The notes under the pieces are model-generated. The model was not told the origin of the DNA. It ran no database searches and saw only the letters and a program-made list of their open reading frames with translations. Position numbers and translations under genes: made by a program. DNA of 64,000 nucleotides from Actinomycetes bacterium (GTDB lineage Bacteria; Actinomycetota; Acidimicrobiia; Acidimicrobiales; JAMCPL01). This document shows, in pieces, positions 35,822 through 44,214 of the stretch (the first letter of the stretch is position 1; each line of letters begins with the position of its first letter). The stretch covers positions 102,304-166,303 of the forward strand of contig JAKAWR010000007.1 in the NCBI GenBank assembly GCA_021816935.1. The letters run 5' to 3'.

Positions 35822-38041
35822 CTACTGGCCAGCTCGGAGGGATCGGAGACGACGTGCGATCCTTCCGGCTCGGCGCAGAGGGCTGGTTATTGTCCAGCTA
35901 CGGGAGCCCTTGAGACGGTCCGTCTCCACTGCGGCAAGGTAAGCCACTTCCTTCCAGGTCCGGAGCCCGAACGATTCGGGGGTTCCGCCAGCCACGCTTT
36001 CCGGGACGATGGGGGTAGTCGGCTGCAGGTGAGCCTTCTGCTGCTCGAATCCGTCGCCGTAGCCGGGCAACGCTCCAAGGCGCGCCAGCTCGGCTTTCAG
36101 GTTGTCGTTGTCTGCAAGCAGGCGCATGCGTTCGCGGTGCAGATCGGGAAAGAGGGTCTTCATGTGACTCAGCTTGTCGACCGTCTGGATGAAATCGGGC
36201 GGCATGAGGATCGAACGGGAATTGAGGCCCTCCTGCATGTGCGCCCTTGTCCGTAGCCATTCTTCTTGCGAGTGGAGGTGGGCCGACTGGTTGCCTGCGT
36301 CCCACAGCCGGTAGAGGGCAGAGACCTTCGGGGTGGTGGCAACCCCACAGAGCTCTGCTGCCTGCAGCAGGACGTCCCAATCTTCAAGGACGTTCCACTG
36401 CTCGCCGAAGTGTATGCCCACGCACTGGAAGAGCGTTGTCGGGTACGCGAGCACGCACGGTGGGGTCTGGTTCTCGTACAGGTGATCGAAGAAATCGAAC
36501 GTTTTCGGGTACGGGCAGCGCGGGCGCCCAATCGCGTGATAACATTGGGATTCTCCCGGGCCGGGCTGGTCCTCTAGGTTCTGCGCTGCAACGCCGAGCC
36601 TGAGGACCTGTCCCGGCCAACGTTGTTCTAATTCGCGGAACTCCTGCATCCAGTGGCCGAATGCGAGGTCGTCGTCGTCGAGGATAATGCAGTAGCGTCC
36701 GGTCGCGAGCGATGTTCCGGCATTGAGCGGCCTGGAGCGGCCGCCTCCGGTGACCTGCACCACGCGAACCTGCCTGGCAAATCCGGCGGGGAAATCGTCC
36801 ACGAGCTCTTTGATGGCGTCGAAATCCTCTCGCCGGACGTTGTGGCAGAGGAGAAGTACCTCGAAATCCTTGAACGTTTGGGCCGCGAGCGACAGCAGCG
36901 TGTCGTGCAGGGTGCTCATACGAGCACCTGTCGTGCGGACGAGGACCGACGCGAAGATGCGGGTGTTGAACTGCTCACGCGTAAGAGGACTGGCAGCACC
37001 CCGCGCCTGGAAGACTTGCGATGGATTACCCGCCTCACCAGCGGCCACTCTGGCCATCCGGGCGGCTTCCTCACCTGGTTCTCCCCCGACCGGGCCTATC
37101 ACGCCCGCCGCCGCGGTACTGCCCGCCCCCCCGCCGTCCGGCCCGACGGCCGTAACCTCCTCGGTCGAGGCGGGCGCATACGCCCGTACGAACTGGTTCA
37201 CGAATGCAAAGTCGTCGGCCAGTTCGCGCAGGCGGCGCAGGAACGAGTTGAGAGGCGTACCCGGCGCCAGGTGCGGCGCGTCCGGAGGGAAGAACTGGTC
37301 GCTCTCGTACATCACATGATCGTTCGAGCCGATCTCGTGCCAGCCGGCCAGACGGGTCACCTCTCGAAGCCGCCTGTCTGTATAGAAAACAACGTGCGTC
37401 TCGTCCAACAGGCCCGTAGGCGTTACGTCGAACCGTCCCATCAGCTGCTTCGATGCCAGGTCGAAATGGGTTACGTTGGGGACGCTCATGACGAGTATCG
37501 GCGATCCTGCGGACATTGCGAAGGCCGATAGTTCCGTGATCAGGGCGTCTCCGTTCACGAGATGTTCGAGCACATCGAGGAGCAGGATGGCGGCCACCGG
37601 CCGGTTGCCCACGTTCTGTCGGATGAGCGCCGCAAAGCTGGCAACGTTCGACGCGTCGGCTTCGTACGCTTCGAATCCCCGCTGGCGGAGGCTGGTGAGG
37701 CCGGCCTCCGAGACGTCGAAGCCGGCGTAACCGAAGCCCCCTTCCCTGCACGGCTCCGCCACAGCCCCGAACCCGCAGCCGATGTCGAGTACGAGGCCGG
37801 GAACGGGACGAGCCAGGCTCGTTACAAGGCTCATCACGCGCGCGTAAACGGACGTCTCCTGGTACTGAAACTGGTACCGGTGGTCGCCGTGTCCCTGCCT
37901 GTACAGGGCACCGCCTGCAGGGGCGCTGCCTTCCGATGCACTGCCTCTTGCCGGAGACGTGCTGCGAGAGGGGATCGGCATGGGCTCGGTCGGGAGCCGA
38001 TCCTGCGATAGGGGATCGCTGGGCACCGGATCAGTCGGCAT
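35822..38041 (-). CDS. SAM methyltransferase / GT2 glycosyltransferase fusion
   Basis: 739 residues with two enzymatic parts. The N-terminal class I methyltransferase spans about 55-240: LVLDIGCGFGAVAEPCREGG (83-102), GFDVSEAGLTSLRQRGF, ILLLDVLEHL. The C-terminal family 2 glycosyltransferase spans about 360-640: TRIFASVLVRTTGARMSTLHDTLLSLAAQTF and the DDDD metal-binding stretch at 455-458 in YCIILDDDDLAFGHW. A Gly/Ala-rich linker of about 50 residues joins them. Both halves could modify one cell-envelope or secreted glycan. Start overlaps the upstream glycosyltransferase stop, implying an operon. Confidence 0.85.
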   Translation of the reverse strand: MPTDPVPSDPLSQDRLPTEPMPIPSRSTSPARGSASEGSAPAGGALYRQGHGDHRYQFQYQETSVYARVMSLVTSLARPVPGLVLDIGCGFGAVAEPCREGGFGYAGFDVSEAGLTSLRQRGFEAYEADASNVASFAALIRQNVGNRPVAAILLLDVLEHLVNGDALITELSAFAMSAGSPILVMSVPNVTHFDLASKQLMGRFDVTPTGLLDETHVVFYTDRRLREVTRLAGWHEIGSNDHVMYESDQFFPPDAPHLAPGTPLNSFLRRLRELADDFAFVNQFVRAYAPASTEEVTAVGPDGGGAGSTAAAGVIGPVGGEPGEEAARMARVAAGEAGNPSQVFQARGAASPLTREQFNTRIFASVLVRTTGARMSTLHDTLLSLAAQTFKDFEVLLLCHNVRREDFDAIKELVDDFPAGFARQVRVVQVTGGGRSRPLNAGTSLATGRYCIILDDDDLAFGHWMQEFRELEQRWPGQVLRLGVAAQNLEDQPGPGESQCYHAIGRPRCPYPKTFDFFDHLYENQTPPCVLAYPTTLFQCVGIHFGEQWNVLEDWDVLLQAAELCGVATTPKVSALYRLWDAGNQSAHLHSQEEWLRTRAHMQEGLNSRSILMPPDFIQTVDKLSHMKTLFPDLHRERMRLLADNDNLKAELARLGALPGYGDGFEQQKAHLQPTTPIVPESVAGGTPESFGLRTWKEVAYLAAVETDRLKGSRSWTITSPLRRAGRIARRLRSLRAGQ

Positions 38042-38915
38042 AGGAGAAGTTGTGCTCCGCGAAGTCGAACCCGACGAATTGACCCACCCGGTGGTCCAGA
38101 TCGATCCTTGCGGGAAGATCGCCGGAGGCCATCCGGTCGCGAAACCTCTTCGCTGCTCGCGCGTGGAACGGCAGCCCGGAGGTGTCGAAATGGTCGAGGA
38201 ACTTCTGGACCATGTCGTCGCGCGAGAACTTGTATGCCAGCAGCAATGCCGATTCCGAAGATTCCTCCGGTTCCCGGGCTGCCGGGATGAACACCCCGTC
38301 GTCGTCGAGCTGCTTGTCGTGGAAGAACTTCGCGTTGGGGTTGTGGACCACCCTGAAGCCCGCCAGCTTGACTCGCCACGACAGGTCCACGTCCTCGCAG
38401 TAGAGGAAGAACGAGCGATCGTCGAAACCGTCGATCTCCCGGAAGATCCGGGTCGGCATCATGAAGCACGCCCCCAGTGCCCAGCTCGTATCGCCCGTCG
38501 ACAAGTCGTACGATTTCGGGTGTTCCAGGGGTAGCTGTTTCGCATCGACCAAACCGACCGACGGATCGTTCAGCGTCGACAGGAGCTCTTCGACGACATA
38601 GGGGCTGCAGTAGGTGTCCGGGTTGAGAACGAGCATTACATCTTCGCGGGCACCCTCGGCGAGGCGGTTGTGGCCCCCGCCGAAGCCCAGATTCGTACCG
38701 AAGTGAGCGTAGCTGACCGTGGCGATGCCGGCCCGGCCGGTCGCCTCGCGTACGGAATCGAGATGTGCTGCGTCCATGCATGGGCGGTCCGAGCAGTCTC
38801 CCAGCCAGAGGACCGCATCGGCAGCTACTCCCCTGCGAATGGCATGAGCAACCGAGGCTGCGAGGCTGTCCAGGGCGGCGGCGAGCTCTTCCCCGCTCTG
38901 GTCGTACAGGACCAT
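38031..38915 (-). CDS. GT2 family glycosyltransferase (rhamnosyltransferase-like)
   Basis: 294 residues, GT-A fold. VLNPDTYCSPYVVEELL carries the DxD-like NPDT motif, and GACFMMPTRIFREIDGFDDRSFFLYCEDVDLSWRVKLAG is the acceptor/ED motif of rhamnosyltransferase-type GT2 enzymes. The N-terminal donor strand (MVLYDQSGEELAAALDSLA) begins abruptly, so the true start may lie upstream, but no usable start codon precedes ATG 38915 in this frame. It is flanked by the methyltransferase fusion and a CmcI-like gene, suggesting a glycan-modifying cluster. Confidence 0.85.
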   Translation of the reverse strand: MVLYDQSGEELAAALDSLAASVAHAIRRGVAADAVLWLGDCSDRPCMDAAHLDSVREATGRAGIATVSYAHFGTNLGFGGGHNRLAEGAREDVMLVLNPDTYCSPYVVEELLSTLNDPSVGLVDAKQLPLEHPKSYDLSTGDTSWALGACFMMPTRIFREIDGFDDRSFFLYCEDVDLSWRVKLAGFRVVHNPNAKFFHDKQLDDDGVFIPAAREPEESSESALLLAYKFSRDDMVQKFLDHFDTSGLPFHARAAKRFRDRMASGDLPARIDLDHRVGQFVGFDFAEHNFSYAD

Positions 38916-38968
38916 CTGGATGCGCAGCGACCGAGGGGAACGCTCACGGGCGATCTCGCTGCCTCCGA

Positions 38969-39673
38969 TCAGGATGGTCCCACCTTCTTCAGGAACCCTC
39001 TCGGGTTAAATGTCATGTACAGCCGTTCTCGTACCGGATCAACGGCGAAGTCGCTCCGCTTCTCCAGGAACTCCTCGACAGCTTCCATCGGCCCGGGCCC
39101 GAAAGAGCTGTAGACGGGATGGCCGTTCACGTTTGTGTCCTCAACGACGAGGTAGCTTCCCGGGGTCACGAGATCTGCATAAAGCTCGAGCTCTCGGGCA
39201 ACGTGCGCTGCCGAATGGTCTGAATCGAGCACGACCATGACGCATCCGGACTCTGACGCTCCCTGGCGCAGCCGTGTAAACGTCTCCGGATCCGTCGACG
39301 AGGACTGCACGTAGGTGATCCGTGGATGAGTGGGCCTTTGCCCTGTGTCCAGGATGTCTACGGTCGTGACGCGGCCTTTGCCCATAAGGTCCATTATGTG
39401 GGCGAAGAACAGGGCGCTGCCACCGTAGGCCGTGCCGGTCTCGATCAGCAGGTCGGGCTTCACCTCGAAGAGTATCTCCTGGTAGATCCACATGTCGGTC
39501 GGGCACTTCTGAGTGGGAATGCCCATCCACGAGGTAGTCTGCCATGTCTGGGCGGAGTCGTAATAGAGCCTTTGGAATCGCCGCAGTGCCCGGCGATCGC
39601 GCAATCCCAGCTGGCTGCGCTGAGCACCCGGTTCGCCAAGCGGTTGATCTGTAAGCACGTCGGGGTCCGGCAC
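38969..39673 (-). CDS. CmcI-like (cephalosporin hydroxylase family) methyltransferase
   Basis: 234 residues. WMGIPTQKCPTDMWIYQEILFEVKPDLLIETGTAYGGSALFFAHIMDLMGKGRVTTVDI resembles the CmcI/rhamnosyl-O-methyltransferase family; the ETGTAYGGSA loop is the SAM site and LDSDHSAAHVARELELYADLVTPGSYLVVED follows. Despite the cephalosporin-hydroxylase name, family members methylate sugars or lipids. It starts at GTG, six bases after TAATCT, and heads the minus-strand glycosylation operon. Confidence 0.85.
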   Translation of the reverse strand: MPDPDVLTDQPLGEPGAQRSQLGLRDRRALRRFQRLYYDSAQTWQTTSWMGIPTQKCPTDMWIYQEILFEVKPDLLIETGTAYGGSALFFAHIMDLMGKGRVTTVDILDTGQRPTHPRITYVQSSSTDPETFTRLRQGASESGCVMVVLDSDHSAAHVARELELYADLVTPGSYLVVEDTNVNGHPVYSSFGPGPMEAVEEFLEKRSDFAVDPVRERLYMTFNPRGFLKKVGPS

Positions 39674-39685
39674 GGCAACAGATTA
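39671..39685 (-). promoter_or_regulatory. Promoter of the minus-strand glycosylation operon, probably leaderless
   Basis: TAATCT (39685-39680 on the minus strand), six bases (GTTGCC), GTG at 39673. Confidence 0.5.
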
Positions 39686-39793
39686 ACGCAGGAGACCGCC
39701 GAGCTGTTGGATCTCAGTAGAGCCTGAGTGCTGCCCGCCTTGCGCAGGCCCCCGCAAACGGGGAAACATTTATGCGTGGCGCGCAGCTCGGTT

Positions 39794-40411
39794 ATGGAAA
39801 CGGGAGTCCTCGGCGGTGGTCTGGAACTCCACGGACGTCGGGTGACGCTGCGGCCTCTAGCGGAGAGCGACTATGACGCGTGGTCCGAGATCCGCTTTCG
39901 GTGCCGTTCGTGGCTGCTTCCGTGGGAACCGCGGCCTGCGGGAGCGCCAGAGGTCGTCGACGATCGCCCGGGTTTCTATGCGAGATGCCGGGCGCGTGAC
40001 AGGGAGCGCCAGTCGGGGAGCGGCTATGGCTTCGGGATTTTCCTTGGGGACCGGCTCTGCGGCGAAGTTACGCTCTCTTCGATCCAGCGCGGGCCTTTCC
40101 AGAGCGGTTACGTCGGCTACTGGGTGGACGAGGCGATGGCGGGGATGGGTCTTGCGCCCGAGGCGACGGTGGTGGTCATCCGTTTCGCCTTCGAGGTGCT
40201 TGGGCTCCACCGCGTCGAGATAGCCATCGTGCCGCGCAACGCCAAGAGCATCAGGGTCGCCGAGAAGCTGGGCGTTCGGCACGAGGGCGTTTCCGCAGGC
40301 TTCCTGGAGATTAACGGCATGTGGGAAGACCACCTACGGTACGCGATGACGGTGGAGGAGTGGACGTCGAGGCGCGAAGAGCTCGGGCACCGGTGGCTGG
40401 ACTCCGATTAG
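39794..40411 (+). CDS. GNAT acetyltransferase (RimJ/RimL-like)
   Basis: 205 residues. LHGRRVTLRPLAESDYDAWSEIR is the RimJ-type N-terminus, followed by ERQSGSGYGFGIF, SGYVGYWVDEAMAGMGLAPEATVVVIRFAFEVLGLHRVEIAIVPRNAKSIRVAEKLGVRHEGV and WEDHLRYAMTVEEW. Family members acetylate ribosomal-protein N-termini or other amines; the target is unknown. ATG 39794 is chosen; GTG 39776 is an alternative. It precedes the biotin genes but is not obviously part of them. Confidence 0.88.
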   Translation: METGVLGGGLELHGRRVTLRPLAESDYDAWSEIRFRCRSWLLPWEPRPAGAPEVVDDRPGFYARCRARDRERQSGSGYGFGIFLGDRLCGEVTLSSIQRGPFQSGYVGYWVDEAMAGMGLAPEATVVVIRFAFEVLGLHRVEIAIVPRNAKSIRVAEKLGVRHEGVSAGFLEINGMWEDHLRYAMTVEEWTSRREELGHRWLDSD

Positions 40412-40448
40412 GCCGGCGGGGACCTTCGACCCTAGGAGCTCAGGGAGC

Positions 40449-41759
40449 GTGAACGAGACTTCTCGCGGCTGGCTGGAGCGTGATGCAGCCGTCGTATGGC
40501 ACGGCTTTACGCAAATGGCAAGCTTCCTCGGCGGCGAGGCCAGCCGCGCGCCGCTGATGATCGAACGGGCGGAGGGCCGGGAGCTCATCGACGTCGACGG
40601 GAATAGATATCTTGACGCGATATCATCGTTGTGGGTGACCACGTTGGGGCACCGGGTTCCCGAACTCGACCGGGCGCTTATCGATCAGGTGGGCAGGATC
40701 GCGCACTCGACGCTGCTGGGCAATGGCAACACGGTGGTCGTGCACCTGGCAGAGGCACTGTCCCGAGTGGTCCCGGTGGAGTCCCCGCACTTCCTGTTCG
40801 CGTCCGATGGAGCATCTGCAGTGGAGCAGGCTCTCAAAGTGGCCTTCCAGTACTGGAGGAACAAGGGGGCCGGCGCGGGCGAGCACAGGCTTTTCCTGGC
40901 GCTCGGAGGTGCTTACCACGGTGACACCACCGGGGCAATATCCCTTGGTGACTCCGGTTTCGAGAGTGCTGTGTTCGATCCGTTGAAGTTCGAGGTGCTG
41001 CGTTCTCCCGGGTACGGCGACCCCGATTGGCTGGCGGCGGCGGCAAAGGTGATCGAGTCGCGCTCCGGCGAGTTGGCAGCCGTGGTCGTGGAGCCGCTCG
41101 TCCAGGCAGCCGGCGGGATGGTGGTGGGGGATCCGCACCAAGTGGGTGAGCTGGGGCAGTTGTGCCATGATGCCGGGGTTCTTCTCATTGCAGATGAGGT
41201 CGCCACCGGGTTCGGGCGCACGGGCGCGATGTTTGCGTCGGAAATCTGCGGTCTTCGCCCGGATCTTCTCTGCATCGGCAAGGGGCTTACGGGAGGGTAC
41301 CTCCCCATGTCGGCAACAGCGGCTTCGGCGAAGGTGTACGAGGCGTTCTTCGGAGACGATCTCGGGCCGGAGACCCTCTATCATGGTCACTCCTACGGAG
41401 GGAACGCGCTGGCCGCTGCCGTAGCGCTGAAGCATCTCGAGCTCATGGAGAGCCGCCACGTGCTCGATAACGTCCGATCAGGTGCCGACCACCTGGCGGG
41501 GTCGCTTGCGGGTTCGCTTGCCGACCACCTGGCGGTGAAGGCAATCCGCCAGCAGGGTCTCATGGTCGGCGTGGAGCTCTCACCGCCCGTAGAGGGGCTC
41601 CGGTGGGGGAGGCGCGCCTGTGCCGGTGCAACGAGAAGGGGCGTGCTCCTCCGGCCGCTCGGCGATGTCGTGGTGATCATGCCGCCGCTTACGATCACCA
41701 CCGGGGAGATCGATAGGATCGTGGCGGTGTTGGTCGAATCGTTGGACGAGTTACTGTGA
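40449..41759 (+). CDS. bioA: Adenosylmethionine-8-amino-7-oxononanoate aminotransferase
   Basis: PLP enzyme that aminates KAPA to DAPA using SAM in biotin synthesis. 436 residues. W-x-G-F-x-Q at the N-terminus (VWHGFTQMASF), YLDAISSLWVTTLGHRVPELD, FASDGASAVEQALKVAFQYW, GAYHGDTTGAISLG, the DEVATGFGRTG Asp and the PLP Lys in LLCIGKGLTGGYLPMSA identify BioA. GTG 40449 follows CAGGGAG. The bioF GTG overlaps the stop. Confidence 0.94.
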   Translation: MNETSRGWLERDAAVVWHGFTQMASFLGGEASRAPLMIERAEGRELIDVDGNRYLDAISSLWVTTLGHRVPELDRALIDQVGRIAHSTLLGNGNTVVVHLAEALSRVVPVESPHFLFASDGASAVEQALKVAFQYWRNKGAGAGEHRLFLALGGAYHGDTTGAISLGDSGFESAVFDPLKFEVLRSPGYGDPDWLAAAAKVIESRSGELAAVVVEPLVQAAGGMVVGDPHQVGELGQLCHDAGVLLIADEVATGFGRTGAMFASEICGLRPDLLCIGKGLTGGYLPMSATAASAKVYEAFFGDDLGPETLYHGHSYGGNALAAAVALKHLELMESRHVLDNVRSGADHLAGSLAGSLADHLAVKAIRQQGLMVGVELSPPVEGLRWGRRACAGATRRGVLLRPLGDVVVIMPPLTITTGEIDRIVAVLVESLDELL

Positions 41760-43240
41760 CAGGCGCAGAGGTGGGGAGGGATGATCTCACAGGTGGGGCG
41801 GAGCGCAGCGCGATGGGGGCCGGGGCGTCGGAGGACCGTACGCAAGCGGTTCAGGCCGGCCTTGGAGCATCGCGCGAGAGAGGCGGTCCATCGTGGGACG
41901 GCGTTGTTGACGAGAGCCTTGATCGGATCAGGGGTCGTGGGCGGTGGCGAGCGCCGGTCATTTTCGATGGTGCCGGCCAGAGCGGCCTCCTGTTCGGAAC
42001 GGGCGGCGACCGTGACAGCCGGGCCGTCGTCACGTTCGGTTCGAATGACTACCTGGGGCTGTCGTGCCATCCGGCTGTGGTCGATGCGGCGGCGCAGGCT
42101 GGAGCGCTGTGGGGAAGCGGTTCTGGAGGCGCGCGACTCCTTACGGGAACCCGGCCCGTGCATGAAGATCTGGAGGTAGAGCTGGCACGGTGGAAAAGCT
42201 CAGAGCGAGCCGTCCTTTTCCCGACCGGCTACCAGGCCAATGTTGGAGTCGTCACGGCGCTTGCAGCGGCGGCACGCGGCGCATCAGGGCTTCCCGTCGG
42301 CGAAGGTTATAGCGGAGGCGTGGGGGAGAGTCGGCCTGCCGAGGAGAGCGAGCGGGAGCGCGAGGCTCGGGTAGCGGGTTCGGGACTGCTCGTCTGCTCG
42401 GACGAGCTCAATCACGCTTCGATCATCGACGGCTGCCGGATTGCCCGGGCAGACGTGGCTGCCTACCCGCATCGGGACCTCGAGCGGTTGGAGAAGCTGC
42501 TGTGCGGCCACGCCGGCCTGTCGATGGTGGTGAGCGACTTGGTGTTCTCGGTGGATGGGGACATAGCTCCGGTCTGGGGGCTCATGGATGTCTGCGCCAG
42601 GCACGGATCGCTCCTCGTGCTGGACGAGGCTCACTGCGTGCTGGGCGGCGATCCCGTGACGGAAGCGCGGTCAGGGCGGGGGGCAGGCCGGGTAGGCCAC
42701 GGGACCGAGCGGGGAGCCAGTTGCTTCGGTGAGGCAGAGACGGTGCCGCAGCTAGGCGCTGCACGGCCGGTAGTGCTCAGGGTGGGCACTCTCTCGAAGT
42801 TCCTCGGGTCACAGGGGGGATTCGTTGCGGGACCGGCCCGTTATGTCGACCTGCTGGTAAACACGGCCAGGTCGTACATCTTCACGACCGCACTCGCCCC
42901 GCCTGCCGCGGCCGCTGCGCTGGCCGCCCTGCGGATTCTTGGATCGGCTGAGGGGCGGGGACTCATCGACCGTCTCGCGGGTCACGTGGAACGCGTGGCG
43001 CCGGGCCACGATACGCAAATCGTCTCGGTGGTCGTAGGGGCGGAGAAGGACGCGCTGGCTGCGTCCCGGAGGCTCCTGGAGCGGGGCATTTGGGTTCCCG
43101 CCATACGTCCCCCCACGGTTCCGGCCGGTACCTCTCGGCTTCGCATCTCCCTCTCGGCTGCCCACACCGACGAGCAGGTAGACAGCCTGCGTGCCTCGCT
43201 TGCTGAGCTCGGTCTGGTAGCCGGTGCCATTCCGGCCTGA
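41756..43240 (+). CDS. bioF: 8-amino-7-oxononanoate synthase
   Basis: PLP enzyme that condenses pimeloyl-ACP/CoA with alanine. 494 residues, about 100 more than usual, from an N-terminal extension of about 75, an insertion around 175-205 (GVGESRPAEESEREREARVAG) and another near 305-330. Core signatures: VVTFGSNDYLGLSCHPAVVDAA, GSGSGGARLLTGTRPVHEDLE, LLVCSDELNHASIIDGCRIA, LLVLDEAHCVLGGDPV and the PLP Lys in VGTLSKFLGSQGGFV. Overlaps bioA by four bases. Confidence 0.92.
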   Translation: MTGAEVGRDDLTGGAERSAMGAGASEDRTQAVQAGLGASRERGGPSWDGVVDESLDRIRGRGRWRAPVIFDGAGQSGLLFGTGGDRDSRAVVTFGSNDYLGLSCHPAVVDAAAQAGALWGSGSGGARLLTGTRPVHEDLEVELARWKSSERAVLFPTGYQANVGVVTALAAAARGASGLPVGEGYSGGVGESRPAEESEREREARVAGSGLLVCSDELNHASIIDGCRIARADVAAYPHRDLERLEKLLCGHAGLSMVVSDLVFSVDGDIAPVWGLMDVCARHGSLLVLDEAHCVLGGDPVTEARSGRGAGRVGHGTERGASCFGEAETVPQLGAARPVVLRVGTLSKFLGSQGGFVAGPARYVDLLVNTARSYIFTTALAPPAAAAALAALRILGSAEGRGLIDRLAGHVERVAPGHDTQIVSVVVGAEKDALAASRRLLERGIWVPAIRPPTVPAGTSRLRISLSAAHTDEQVDSLRASLAELGLVAGAIPA

Positions 43241-43295
43241 CGACTGGCGGAGTTCCTGCCTGATGCAGGCTGGGGCCGGGTGCGCACGACGCCTG

Positions 43296-43333
43296 TTGAT
43301 CGCCCGGTGCCGCACAGGGTACCATTTGGCATG
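43296..43333 (+). promoter_or_regulatory. bioD promoter, probably leaderless
   Basis: TTGATC (43296-43301), 18-base spacer, TACCAT (43320-43325), five bases, ATG (43331). It lies in the short gap between bioF and bioD. Confidence 0.45.
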
Positions 43334-44026
43334 ATCCTTCCGACCCGTCCGGAGAAAATGATCGTGGTTGCGGGAACCGGCACGGGTGTCGGCAAGACCT
43401 GGATCGCAAAGCAGCTTCTCGAAGCCTGGAAAAGCTTCGGATGCCGGGTGGCGGCCCGCAAGCCGGCCCAGTCCTATGCGGAGGGGACGTGGCCGACCGA
43501 TGCCGACGTGCTGGCAGGTGCCACGGATGAGGCGCCCGAGCAGGTGTGTCTCAAGAACTACTGGTACCCGGTGGACATGGCTCCGCCGATGGCCGCGGAC
43601 GCACTCGACATGGATCCCCCCACAGTCAACAACCTGGCATTCTCGGTAGCGTGGCAGCCGGGGGTCGATATCGGCTTGGTGGAGCTGTCCGGCGGGGTGC
43701 GCTCACCGCAGGCGGTGGACGGCGACGGGGTAGACCTCGCGAACCTCTTGAAGCCCCACGCGGTCGTGCTTGTCACCGAGGCCGAACTGGGTTGTATCAA
43801 CCTCGTCCGGATGTCCCTGAACGGCCTGAAGAACGTGCAAGGTCCGGATGGGAACCCGGTGCCGGTGATCACCGTGCTTAACCGGTTCACCACCGACAAC
43901 GATATCCAGCGGCGAATCCTGGAGTGGCTGAGAGATCAGGACGGTATTCAGGTCGTGACCGGCCTGCTTGACGGGCTCGTGCCGGCTGCCCGCGAGCTGG
44001 CAGGCGACCTCATCCCGCCAGACTGA
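43331..44026 (+). CDS. bioD: Dethiobiotin synthetase
   Basis: ATP-dependent carboxylase that makes dethiobiotin. 231 residues. P-loop MIVVAGTGTGVGKTWIAKQLL (about 10-30), KPAQSY, the PVDMAPPMAAD stretch, VELSGGVRSP (substrate loop) and GCINLVRMSL identify BioD, although several loops differ from E. coli BioD. ATG 43331 is chosen over GTG 43280 because TACCAT lies five bases upstream and the domain starts there. Its 3' end overlaps bsaP on the other strand by 79 bases. Confidence 0.9.
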   Translation: MILPTRPEKMIVVAGTGTGVGKTWIAKQLLEAWKSFGCRVAARKPAQSYAEGTWPTDADVLAGATDEAPEQVCLKNYWYPVDMAPPMAADALDMDPPTVNNLAFSVAWQPGVDIGLVELSGGVRSPQAVDGDGVDLANLLKPHAVVLVTEAELGCINLVRMSLNGLKNVQGPDGNPVPVITVLNRFTTDNDIQRRILEWLRDQDGIQVVTGLLDGLVPAARELAGDLIPPD

Positions 44027-44214
44027 TCCGGGCTCCCGGGGCGAAGCGGGCCGTGGGTTTTGCAGAGAGCGGTGAAGCCCGTGGGGCTGACTGTTACGGT
44101 AAGCCGTCTTCCACAGATAGTGCAGTAGCGTGGCGGGTCCAGGTCTGGCAGGCATCCGGCGCATTCGCCGGGCGGCTTTCCGCAACCGGGGCAGAACGAT
44201 GGTGGACGGGCCAC
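43948..44214 (-). CDS. bsaP: Biotin synthase auxiliary protein BsaP
   Basis: 88 residues directly after bioB (TAGTG overlap of stop and GTG start). Cysteine pairs are seen in FCPGCGKPPGECAGC, RYCTICGRRL and ALCKTHG, with the VSPTGFTALC core. The pattern and position match the small cysteine protein (Rv1590 in M. tuberculosis) that follows bioB in actinobacteria and is reported to support biotin synthase activity as an iron-sulfur protein. The C-terminal 30 residues are unconserved and run antisense to the end of bioD. Confidence 0.8.
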   Translation of the reverse strand: MARPPSFCPGCGKPPGECAGCLPDLDPPRYCTICGRRLTVTVSPTGFTALCKTHGPLRPGSPDQSGGMRSPASSRAAGTSPSSRPVTT

